Source: Plasmodiophora brassicae
Taxonomy: Eukaryota > Endomyxa > Phytomyxea > Plasmodiophorida > Plasmodiophoridae
Assembly (NCBI GenBank): GCA_039704465.1
Contig: JASFAU010000008.1
Coordinates: forward strand, 372,001-436,000
DNA length: 64,000 nt
Reading direction: 5' to 3'
This document shows positions 1-7,805 of this stretch, piece after piece. A model generated the notes under the pieces. It was given only the letters and a program-made list of their open reading frames with translations. It made no database searches and was not told where the DNA came from. The translations under genes and the position numbers were made by a program. How positions within the stretch are numbered: the first letter of the stretch is position 1; the number at the start of each line of letters is the position of its first letter.

Positions 1-294
1 GCGTTGGTAGTGGGGTGACTTCAGAGTGTCCGAATTGTGGCAGGATGCAACGACGTGTTTCAGGTCATACGTATACCCATCCGCCAATGTCACCATCTTA
101 TTGGTTACGCGACCTGCCAGTGGACACGCGAACCATGACATAAACCCGAGAGCGGATAGCGTGGGGTTGGTAAGGTCGACCTCGTCAGGCGTCATCATTG
201 GCGGCATCTCCTCATCCGCCGGAGAGACTTGGAGGTCGACGGCCAGCGCGCAACTCGTCGCACATGCCAATAGAAACACAGCGAGGTCAGGCAT
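1..294 (-). CDS. TRSP secreted protein, copy U0 (5' part, cut by window edge)
   Basis: This is the N-terminal 98 codons of the family described in full at 2220-4133. The start ATG (complement of 292-294) is the first possible one, because an in-frame TGA lies three codons upstream. The protein opens with a hydrophobic signal peptide and the family block around ACPLAGRVTNKMVTLADGYT, then runs off the left end of the window. It is on the same strand as U1 and U2, so the array continues to the left. I do not know the function; secretion is inferred from the signal peptide. Confidence 0.8.
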   Translation of the reverse strand, partial: MPDLAVFLLACATSCALAVDLQVSPADEEMPPMMTPDEVDLTNPTLSALGFMSWFACPLAGRVTNKMVTLADGYTYDLKHVVASCHNSDTLKSPHYQR

Positions 295-401
295 CGTTGT
301 TCACCAGGTTTCGAAGGTTAGCTCCAATGGCCGCCGATGCGTGATCAGGGTAGGCGGCCACGTGGCCCCGTAACTCCGCAAGTCGGAAACTCCGGGATTC
401 C

Positions 402-409
402 TATTTATA
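402..409 (-). promoter_or_regulatory. TATA box of U0
   Basis: TATAAATA on the minus strand, about 108 b upstream of the U0 ATG. The same octamer sits at nearly the same distance from the start codon in U1, U3 and U4, so it is very likely the core promoter element of the family. Confidence 0.65.
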
Positions 410-620
410 GGCGGATGCTTCGGGCCTTCGGCGTTTACAGCAAGCCGTCATATGTGTCTGGACGTCAAAATCGACGATCTGGTGTTGTTGTCATTACTGG
501 TCGTCGAGGCCGGGGCCCAGGAAGAGATCGGCGCATGTGCTTACGCTTGTTTCCCCACCGTATGCCATTTCAGACATGCCTGTGTGACCCGTTTCGGACG
601 TGAACTTAAAGGTACATTGG
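410..620 (-). repeat. 5' flank of unit U0
   Basis: Sequence upstream of the TATA box that is shared with U1 (about 4330-4470), U4 (about 42780-42900) and partly U2 (11780-11830). The best landmark is the run around cccaccgtatgccatttcag. No ORF here is conserved in frame between copies, so I read it as promoter-proximal repeat sequence rather than a gene. Confidence 0.55.
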
Positions 621-703
621 GGCGGGGCTGCGGCCACGGCGCGATGCAAAACGGGCCAGCCGGAGTGGTCCGCCATGCTCGAGGAGGTGCTGTGCGGTTC
701 GCT

Positions 704-924
704 GACGTCGACTGCCGTCGCTCTTCAATGCCCAGCGGGCCGCCGTCGCACCCTTCATCAGCATGGCGACCTTGTTCGCGCGCGTACGCGCGTTCGTCGC
801 CGATGACGACCAGCGGACGCTGTATGCCGATGCCCTGCGACGTGGCCTGCGGGATGCCGTTGTACGGCCGTACGGAGAGACCCTGCAGGCGTCGTACCAT
901 GAACTGCAGGGCTGTCGCCTCTGA
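704..924 (+). CDS. Unrecognised short ORF, possible exon
   Basis: Open frame from after a TGA at about 701 to a TGA at 922-924, with an internal ATG at 763. The translation is compositionally protein-like (SLFNAQRAAVAPF, then FARVRAFVADDDQRTLYAD, rich in Ala/Arg/Asp/Leu) and helical in character. It has no obvious donor or acceptor partner and I recognise no family. It lies between U0 and the 3' flank of U1. It could be the last exon of a gene disrupted by the repeats, or a chance ORF. Confidence 0.25.
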
Positions 925-1148
925 CAACGCTACGCGTACGATTGGACGACTATGAGCTGCTGCAGTGGTGTCGCTGCTTGGTTGTTCTGATCGTGTCATC
1001 GATGTAATAGGCTGCACAAGCGCTATGGCAGTATGTTGTTGAGAAGGAGAATCTACTGGATCATCTGCATCGTGTTTCGACGAGAACTTGATGAAATCGA
1101 CTGCAAGCCTCGTTTGTGCTGGGCGCGCTGATCCAGCCCCTGAAGTAG

Positions 1149-1316
1149 CCTACGCCAACCTGCACGTCGATCAAGTCGGTGCAGACCGGCGCGTCACGCC
1201 CGTCACCGTGCGTGCCGGTCGACCTGGTGGTCCCGCTCCTGGCCCTCGTTCTGGTGGCGCTCTCCGGCGCGATCGTCGACGACACCGGCAGCGAGGACCC
1301 GCCCCGGCCGAGGTAG
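1149..1316 (+). pseudogene. 3' fragment of the small antisense membrane-protein gene (U1 copy)
   Basis: The frame reads PTPTCTSIKSVQTGASRPS, then a hydrophobic stretch and the family C-terminus SGAIVDDTGSEDPPRPR followed by TAG. It matches the last third of the intact gene at 40919-41353. The codon just before the fragment (1146-1148) is a stop and the signal-peptide half is missing, so this copy is 5'-truncated. Orientation is opposite to the U1 TRSP gene, as in U3 and U4. Confidence 0.65.
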
Positions 1317-2219
1317 AATACCTCAACCCATCGCCCCGTCTGACCGCTGCTGACCCGTCACGTTGTGCACGGCGCTGATCCGTCGTCGAGGACGTCTGTC
1401 GGGGAAGGCGCTCTTCCAGGGCAAGCGACGGGCGGCCGCACGACGACCACCCTGGCCGCCATGATGAACAACTTACATAACCGGGCTATGCCCTCCAATA
1501 CCTACCATACAGCCGTCAGCGAGGGTCGTCGAGTGGCCGCCGTCGCCCTGATTGGGCGAGTCGATCGTAGGTCACGTTCGTCAGGAGCGTATCTTTGAGA
1601 CGGGGCGGGCATCGTGCAGGGCCTGCGCGCCGGTAGAGCGCCTCGCGCGGCACGTTCAGGCGCGACAGGCCGACAGGTCGTGCGTCGAGGTTGTTGTGGA
1701 GCAGGTCGGTCCCCGGGCGCTGGGCCGGTGGAGAAGATGACCTTCGAGAAGCGCCTGTCGTCGAGCGCCCGACATCCGTCTACAACTACAACGACTGCTG
1801 CCACAGGTTCATGGTCGCCGCGTGCGACCCGGGTACTCGGTGGAACCAGGCGCCGCCGTCGCCGTTCCTTTGACGTGTCGCGTGACGCAGGCTTGCCGCC
1901 CATGTTGTCGTGGTGTAGCAGGAACACAGCTGTCGGTTGCCTCGCCGATCGTTTGATTCGGTGCTGTCATGGTTTCGGGTACGCACATGATTGTCCCTGT
2001 GTGCTCAGTACCATCTTTTAACCTTCGCCTACGTATGAGTTCATATAACGCCCGTTACTGAGCCAGGCCGTTACGTGGTCGAGTATCGCGGCCGGTGCGG
2101 CTCGGCAAGTACCGATAAAGACGGCACGTCGCTCCACTCGATACACGCGACCGTGTCAACAAGAAGGCCTGTCTGTTTATCATAGGACCAGGACTTCACG
2201 CAGAAACATCCTGGAAACT
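1317..2219. repeat. 3' flank of unit U1
   Basis: Sequence downstream of the U1 TRSP gene. Segments are recognisably shared with the 3' flanks of other units: about 1735-1840 matches the complement of 46640-46750; 1880-2219 matches 45056-45340 (including a copy of the run ctacaccacgacaacatggg); 1400-1430 matches 40803-40840 and 47325-47360. ORFs in it are short and broken, so I call it degenerate repeat sequence. Confidence 0.6.
2175..2189 (-). other. Conserved 15-b motif downstream of TRSP genes (U1)
   Basis: GGTCCTATGATAAAC on the minus strand, 31 b past the stop codon. The same string occurs at 39675-39689, 45062-45076, 48375-48389 and 51847-51861, with variants at 9727-9741 and 39453-39467. 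Its position just after the stop suggests a 3'-UTR processing or transcription-end signal, but it may simply be conserved because the units are young. Confidence 0.5.
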
Positions 2220-4133
2220 CTATTCATTTGCACATTCACTTGACAGATTTGCGCCCCGGGTTCGCGACCTCTTCGGGCATTTGTGATGCTTACGTTCAGT
2301 GTTAATGGGCAGCCCGCTGTTTCTAAGGCGACACCTCAAAGTAGATGACAAACGGCTGACGCGTGCAGAGCCTTCGACGGCGTCGTCAGCGTCGTCACTT
2401 TGCTTTTCCCAAATGGCCTCGACAACGCGGTCTTCCGCGGCTTTGAAGAAGCGATAACAGCTGGCCTGCCACTCCCTGAAACCGTCGCTGCTGGCAGGCT
2501 TCCGCGGCAACGACATTTCGGGCGGTTTCCACTTAGTGGTGTACTGTCGGACCCAGAACAGCGCATCGTAGATGGCGTCCTGATCGGTCCCCGTGAGACG
2601 TCTCCAATCCCATCGATTGCGGTCGTCTAGGGAGCGCGTATGCCCAACCGTTGCGGCCCAAGCGGACGACATTACGCGGGGCAATGATGGGGCAGGCGAT
2701 ATTGCCGACATACTGGGCCATGGAATGGTGTCGACGATGTCGTGGTCCGAATACGTAGATCTCCGGCGCTTGTTCGAGTGCCGTTCATACTTAACAAGAC
2801 CGAGCTGTTTCGCCAGAATCTGCAGACCCCGAGCGTGACGGCTCACGGCCACATGGCTGTCTCGCTTCTCTGAAATGGCGTTGACGACGATGTCTTCCGC
2901 TGCTTGGAAGAAACGATGGCAGTTGGCCTGCCAGTCCCTCATGTCGTCCGGGTTCGAAGGTTTGGGCGGCAGCTCCATGTCGTCCGGTTTGCAGGTGGTG
3001 CGGTACTGGCGAGCCCAGAACAGGGCAGCATGAAAGATGTTGGATGCCGTTGAGCAGAGGTGGTGCCGATCCCAAAACGATTTGTTATCCAGATCACGAG
3101 TATGCGCTATCGTCGCGGCCCAGGCAGACGACAATGCAGAAGGCAACGATGGTGCAGGCTGCACTTCCGACGCGCTGGGCCAGGGGATAGCATTGGCGAA
3201 ACCGGTCCAATAAATGGAGGCGGCGTCATCAGCCCCGACAGGAGGCACCAGAGCATTCGGCTGATGATGGTTTCCCAGCGGAGAACTTCCGCTGATCGAC
3301 GTCGCAGCGCTTGTCGGGGAATCATTAATCGCAGTAGACGTCTCGCCGCTGGATGTGTCAATAGACAGCCCGTGCAGACTCGCGACAGAGGGACGGCTGC
3401 TGGGCGCTGCCGTATTTGGCCAAAGTAGACTTGAAATAGAAAGCGTGTGATGTGCGCCAGGCTCCGCATGGGCGGTATCCATCCTCACCGGGGTTTCGCG
3501 AATATGTCGTACGTCAGCGGTTGCACAATCCACACGTCGACATATCTCATCGACAACGTGTTCGAGATGGATGTTCCGGAAGCAGAAATCCCCGTTCTCG
3601 AGAGCCAGCAACATGCCCAATTGTTCGACAGTGAACGGATGCTTGAACGATGTCATCAAACGCGACCGTCCATCCGCACAGATCCATATGGGCTGTCGCA
3701 GTGGGGATCCGATCCAGGGACGAACCGCCGCCGGGATCTCACCGTTCGAGACGCTCTGCTTGATCGATTCGGCATTCATGGCGGTTTCCATTAAGTCCAG
3801 GTTCACGAATGCAAACGCGAGGCTTGTGGGGATCGTCAGGTATTGGTAATGGGGCGACTTCAGAGCGTCCGCCTTGCCACAGGATGCGATGACGTGATCT
3901 TGATCATACGTATAGCCATCCGGCAGTGTCACCATCTTGTTCGTCATTCTCCCCGCCAATGGACACGCGAACCATGATGCCAACCCCAGAGCGGTTAGCA
4001 CAGAGCTGGCATGGTCGACCTCCTCCGGCGTCATCCTTGGCGGCATCTCCTCCTCCGTCGGATAGACGTGAAGATCAACGGCCAGCGCGTAGCTCGTCGC
4101 GCATGCGAACAGGAACACAACGAGAGCAGGCAT
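2220..4133 (-). CDS. TRSP secreted protein, copy U1 (full length, 637 aa)
   Basis: Intronless. Layout by residue: signal peptide 1-19; conserved N-terminal domain about 20-205 with an invariant Trp-Ile-Cys-Ala-Asp-Gly segment near 149-155 and a Cys-rich helix ending DEICRRVDC; Ser/Thr-rich linker about 225-310; repeat A about 315-423; basic cluster KRRR near 455; repeat B about 469-577; basic tail. Each roughly 110-aa repeat follows the pattern IPWPS, PAPSLP, SSAWAAT, TR-LD, ALFW, QY, LPPKP-type, WQA-C-RFF, AAED-VV. Start chosen because it begins the signal peptide and aligns with all other copies. Nearly identical to U4 on the opposite strand. No recognised enzymatic motif. An effector-like secreted protein with possible nuclear signals is an inference. 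The N-terminal half could be a divergent SKP1/BTB-like fold, which needs a profile search. Confidence 0.85.
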   Translation of the reverse strand: MPALVVFLFACATSYALAVDLHVYPTEEEMPPRMTPEEVDHASSVLTALGLASWFACPLAGRMTNKMVTLPDGYTYDQDHVIASCGKADALKSPHYQYLTIPTSLAFAFVNLDLMETAMNAESIKQSVSNGEIPAAVRPWIGSPLRQPIWICADGRSRLMTSFKHPFTVEQLGMLLALENGDFCFRNIHLEHVVDEICRRVDCATADVRHIRETPVRMDTAHAEPGAHHTLSISSLLWPNTAAPSSRPSVASLHGLSIDTSSGETSTAINDSPTSAATSISGSSPLGNHHQPNALVPPVGADDAASIYWTGFANAIPWPSASEVQPAPSLPSALSSAWAATIAHTRDLDNKSFWDRHHLCSTASNIFHAALFWARQYRTTCKPDDMELPPKPSNPDDMRDWQANCHRFFQAAEDIVVNAISEKRDSHVAVSRHARGLQILAKQLGLVKYERHSNKRRRSTYSDHDIVDTIPWPSMSAISPAPSLPRVMSSAWAATVGHTRSLDDRNRWDWRRLTGTDQDAIYDALFWVRQYTTKWKPPEMSLPRKPASSDGFREWQASCYRFFKAAEDRVVEAIWEKQSDDADDAVEGSARVSRLSSTLRCRLRNSGLPINTERKHHKCPKRSRTRGANLSSECANE

Positions 4134-4239
4134 CGCTCGTACGAGATCTCGCAGGTAGCTCCAACGGCAGCCGACCTGGCAATCAATGTGGTCGGCGGCC
4201 GTGACATCCGCAAATCCGAAATGCGTGTGTGCGAAATCC

Positions 4240-4247
4240 TATTTATA
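4240..4247 (-). promoter_or_regulatory. TATA box of U1
   Basis: TATAAATA on the minus strand, 107 b upstream of the U1 start codon. It lies inside a block also conserved in U4 (43004-43011). Confidence 0.7.
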
Positions 4248-4553
4248 GACAGAAGCATCGGCGTCAATTATAGGCGCGTAATCTGCGTCATAGACGAGGA
4301 CGTGTATTCATTGATCACAATCGTCATTGGCAGCGAGCTTCGGGGTTTCCAAGTGGTCGTCGAGAGCGATGTGAAGGGGCAGCACGTAGGGAGGGCATCG
4401 GAAAGAATGGGCGCACTGTGCATTCGCTTTTATCCCCACCGTTTGTGATTTCAGACATGCCTGCGCGACCACTGAGATCAAGCAGTAGCGCACTGGGCAG
4501 GACATGCATGGCACTGGGCCGGCTATTCGTCCAAGTACAGCTAGCGGCATTGA
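4248..4553 (-). repeat. 5' flank of unit U1
   Basis: Closely matches the complement of 42690-43003 upstream of U4, including the landmark runs gctagctgtacttggacga and cagtgccatgcacgtcctgc (the U4 spelling). Homology to U4 stops at about 4553. Beyond that U1 carries a block that U4 lacks. Confidence 0.7.
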
Positions 4554-4987
4554 CTCGTGCGCACAGGCGTCGGCCGTAATCGGGAACGATCTCTCGTACG
4601 CTGCGAAACCCTCGCGTTGTACGCTGATCGCGTTGAAGCCATCGTAGAGCCGCAGCGCGTTGTGCACCCTCGAAACGCGGCAACTTCGGCGATCGTGTAA
4701 AAGGATTGGGATCGTGCGGGAACGCCGCGATTGGCGTCACGGTCGCGCAAAGCACTGTAGCCACGACAGACGGCAACTGGTGTACCATCTGGAAATGGCT
4801 CAGCGGCCATATTGGTCCCAATGTCAAAGCGACCGCAGTCAACGATCACCGTCGGCCAGAACGTCCGGAGGTAGTGGCGCAGCTCCAGGATCGAGCCGAC
4901 GTTGTCCATCTTCGTAAAAGATCGGACTCCTAATGATTGCATCCGAACCATCGTCGTGTCGTCCAGATACCCGGCCAGTGTTTTCAT
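4541..4987 (-). CDS. Unrecognised ORF in the C48-protease block (148 aa)
   Basis: ATG-initiated frame opening MKTLAGYLDDTTMVRM, followed by a hydrophobic-aromatic segment around LRHYLRTFWPTVIVDCGRFD. Codon usage and composition look protein-like in the first 90 residues and degenerate into Arg/Ser/Thr after that, so the true end may be earlier or after an intron. It is on the same strand as the C48 protease and lies in the same 2.4-kb block (4554-6966) that is absent from the paralogous U4 locus. It could be a second ORF of a mobile block. No family recognised. Confidence 0.35.
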   Translation of the reverse strand: MKTLAGYLDDTTMVRMQSLGVRSFTKMDNVGSILELRHYLRTFWPTVIVDCGRFDIGTNMAAEPFPDGTPVAVCRGYSALRDRDANRGVPARSQSFYTIAEVAAFRGCTTRCGSTMASTRSAYNARVSQRTRDRSRLRPTPVRTSQCR

Positions 4988-5004
4988 TATTGTTCGCGCG
5001 TCTC

Positions 5005-5602
5005 GGGGCGCGAACCGTACAGGACGCCGGTGGTTGTCGTACTGCTGGCTGTAGTCAACGAGCTCGTCGGGCAGTCGATCGGCGCACGAAGCGATGGCCG
5101 CGATGACTGCGTCGTCGGGCAGTCGATCGGCGCACGAAGCGATGGCCGCGATGACTGCGTCGCGGCAGGACCTGGAGAAGGCGCGACGCGTCCAGGTACG
5201 ATGCGTGCTCTCCGACCAGAAGGCGACAACACTGCAAACCGGACAACGTGGTGCTCAACGACTAACCTTCTGTCTGTTGCTTTCGAAAGGGCTGACGTCC
5301 CCTGTCAAACTTACCCCCATCGATGACACAAACATCATGGACCAAGAGGAGGAGGGAGGTCAGCCCTTTCGAAAGCAACAGGCAGAAGGTTAGTCGCTGA
5401 GCACCACGTTGTCCGGTTTGCAGTGTTGTCGCCTTCTGGTCGGAGAGCACGCATCGTACCTGGACGCGTCGCGCCTTCTCCAGGTCCTGCCGCGACGCAG
5501 TCATCGCGGCCATCGCTTCGTGCGCCGATCGACTGCCCGACGAGCTCGTTGACTACAGCCAGCAGTACGACAACCACAGGCGTCCTGTACGGTTCGCGCC
5601 CC
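5005..5602. repeat. Large imperfect palindrome (293-b and 244-b arms, 61-b loop)
   Basis: Left arm 5005-5297 and right arm 5359-5602 are reverse complements along their length; the loop is 5298-5358. The outer ends are ggggcgcgaaccg and cggttcgcgcccc. The 49-b length difference is explained by the 48-b tandem duplication at 5066-5161 in the left arm. A further 35-b piece of the arm (gcgacaacactgcaaaccgg) recurs just outside it near 5600-5640. The right arm forms the C-terminal coding end of the C48 protease ORF. Confidence 0.85.
5066..5161. repeat. 48-b tandem duplication inside the palindrome arm
   Basis: Two perfect copies, 5066-5113 and 5114-5161, each beginning gtcgggcagtcgatcggcgc. Only one copy is present in the right arm, so the duplication arose after the palindrome formed, or was lost from the other arm. 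Confidence 0.9.
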
Positions 5603-6769
5603 GTTGTCCGGTTTGCAGTGTTGTCGCCTTCTGATCGGAGATCGGTAGGCCGGAATGTTGCGCCACAATCGGACGATGATGATGTCGCCGACGTAATCGA
5701 CGAACGCAGATGCGACGAGATCTGCTGCTGGTCGTCGACGTAGATGGGAGCGGCATATTCCTGCGTGTTTGGTGGAGTTGGGCAATCGAGCATTGCCTGG
5801 CGCTCAATCTCGACCGTGCGTCGTCGACGAAAATCCGGCATATCTGCATCGGTGAACGTCGTCATCGCGGCCGCGTTGGCGAGATAGTCCGCATACATGA
5901 TAACGAATACGCCACAATCATGCCCGTTGGACTGCTTTGGTATCCTGCTCGCCAAGCGGTGATCCCATTGCCCGTGGCAAGGGCGACCGCGTTTGCCAAG
6001 ATGCTCTTGCTGTAGGAAGTGTATGATGTTGGTCCCGAGAGTACAGCGCGGGCGATCGGACATCGAGTCGTAAACTTCGACCAACTGGAGCTTAGGATGC
6101 ACAGCGACGAGTACCCAGTGCGATTCCTCAGCGATCAGAACGGGAAAGATGATTAGGTCGCGAATCCCGATCCGGGCCCATCTAGCAGTCCACCTCCCGA
6201 CGCCGTCGTACGAGAGCTTGCCATTTTCCATCAGCTTGTGATATAACCCAGGATCGACAGCGGCACACGTCGGAAAGATGCCCGGCATGGCGAGCCGACG
6301 CAGGTGATCCCTCTTGACAATCAAATCGAGGCAGGCCGCCAGCACAGCATCGCTCAGCCGGCACTCGCCGCGAAGTCGAACGATATCACACTGCGAATCA
6401 CGACTCAATCAATGCGAAATCCAGTCTGCGATTATCCATCCATACGTGTGCGACCGTGACGGTACCGGTTGTGTACGTCGGCTTGGTGGGATTGTCGCAG
6501 ATCCTTCGCGCCCACTGATCAACCTTGTGCAGGCGGCGATCGACGAGGTCTGGTTCGAGCTGCGGTGACACCAGCGCGGTGTCGACCAGGATTTGGAACC
6601 TGTGGACGGCGGCCTCGACCGTATGGCGTTGATCGGTTCCGACCGGGGCCGGCGGCACATCAGCACGCGGTGGCGAGTCGTCGTAGAACAACTGGTCGAC
6701 GGCGGCATTGACAGGGACAGGACGTCGTCTTCGCCGCCTGCGACGACACGTCGCTGACGTCGCCCACAC
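5335..6769 (-). CDS. C48 family (Ulp1/SENP-like) cysteine protease
   Basis: Two exons are clear. The 3' exon is 5335-6390 and the 5' exon is 6446 upward, joined by a 55-b GT-AG intron (6391-6445) that fuses TVTVAH to CDIVRLRGECRLSD in frame. The catalytic layout is visible: His in EESHWVLVAV, Asp in LVEVYDSM, and the oxyanion Gln and nucleophile Cys in QSNGHDCGVFV. The family cleaves SUMO or ubiquitin-like modifiers. C48 domains are also common cargo of eukaryotic DNA transposons. No ATG was found for the 5' exon, whose open frame ends around 6769 with a mirrored duplicate next to it (6612-6930), so the N-terminus is missing or lies in another exon. The C-terminal 100 residues are encoded by the palindrome arm and are probably not functional domain. 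Confidence 0.7.
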
Positions 6770-6930
6770 CGTCGCCGCCTACAGCCGACGAACTGTGAGA
6801 CCCTGTCGACGCCGTCGTCGACCAGTTGTTCTTCGACGAATCGCCACAGCGTGCTGATGTGCCGCCGGCGATGCCGCTGCTGTCACCGCCGGCCCCGGTC
6901 GGAACCGATCAACGCCACACTGTCGAGGCC
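6612..6930. repeat. Inverted duplication of the C48 5' exon
   Basis: Left arm about 6612-6703 is the reverse complement of right arm about 6817-6930, which carries a roughly 22-b insertion. Both arms encode, on opposite strands, VDQLF(Y/F)D followed by ADVPPA and PVGTDQRHTVEA. This is the second palindrome within 2 kb, so the block seems prone to fold-back duplication. Confidence 0.7.
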
Positions 6931-7143
6931 TACGACGACTCGCCACCGCGTGATGATATGCCGCCGGAACTTGATGAATACCTGTGGCCGCGGGGTTCGG
7001 ACTTCGGACGGTGTCCTGTCGTTGATCAGAGCCGACAAAACATTTCAACAGCTCTGATGGGGTGATGTTCAGATCGAACGGCGCTGGTTCAAGCCGTTAT
7101 GCAATCGCCGATCTATGTGGCCTTCCAAAGCTCGGGTACTGCC

Positions 7144-7797
7144 TATGGAATTGTTAAAAACAGAGAATGGCTGGTTGAGTGTAAAATACATGTATTTTAC
7201 ACGTAAAAAACATGTTTAAAACAGCAGGGGGCTGCGCCCCCCGCGCAGTACGCCTTCATACCATGGTCACGGTCCTGACAACCCGACCAGATTCGATGAC
7301 CTCTTCGTCACCAACGGGGTACAAGTGTGTGTCCGAAATCGCCTCGGGAAGTGTGCCTGGCTCGGCAATGCCAACGAACCCTGCGAACTCCAGTCGAGTT
7401 GCGTCTTCGTCATCGGAATCATCGTCTGGCTCTTCGTCAAATTTGACGAAGAGCCTTAGGCGAAGCAAGCGACCGGCCGGTTCAACGTGTGAAGGGAGTC
7501 ATCTCGCGTATCTTTGTACGGCGAGTCATCTGGGCACTTTAATGCGATCCCAGTTCCTTGTTCGACGTTGCATCCCGATAGTCGAGCGCGTAGCCGGGAG
7601 TGCACGTGGTTGCAGGGCTCGTGATTCCGCTCGCCCCCGACGACGACGACGCGCACGCGCAACGAAGGCTCTGGGACGGATCGGGAAACCCTTACGTTAC
7701 CTGTATTTTACAGTGTAAAGTTGGTTCCTGGGTAGTGTATTTTACACGTAAAAAACAGGCTTGTAAAAAACACCCCTTCATTACAACAATTCCATAG
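7144..7797. mobile_element. Non-autonomous DNA transposon, 654 bp, 12-bp TIRs and 8-bp TSD
   Basis: Perfect terminal inverted repeats TATGGAATTGTT (7144-7155) and AACAATTCCATA (7786-7797). Flanking direct repeats GTACTGCC occur at 7136-7143 and 7798-7805. Inside the left end is a perfect 24-b palindrome, 7179-7202 (gtgtaaaatacatgta core). The motif gtattttacacgtaaaaaac occurs near both ends, and a 28-b palindrome lies near 7430-7457. The interior is AT-richer at the ends and holds no transposase; the acidic frame at 7256-7468 (-) is unrecognised. The paralogous locus at 42496-42540 retains the uninterrupted site. An 8-b duplication would fit hAT-like, P-like or other superfamilies; the TIR sequence does not let me choose. 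Confidence 0.85.
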
Positions 7798-7805
7798 TAC
7801 TGCCA

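Noticed and set aside
5005..5602. CRISPR-like array
   Set aside because: Only two tandem 48-b copies without spacers; the structure is a palindrome.
7212..7718. 168-aa ORF inside the transposon as a possible transposase
   Set aside because: Ser/Arg-rich, no catalytic motif, opposite strands equally open; the element is too short to be autonomous.
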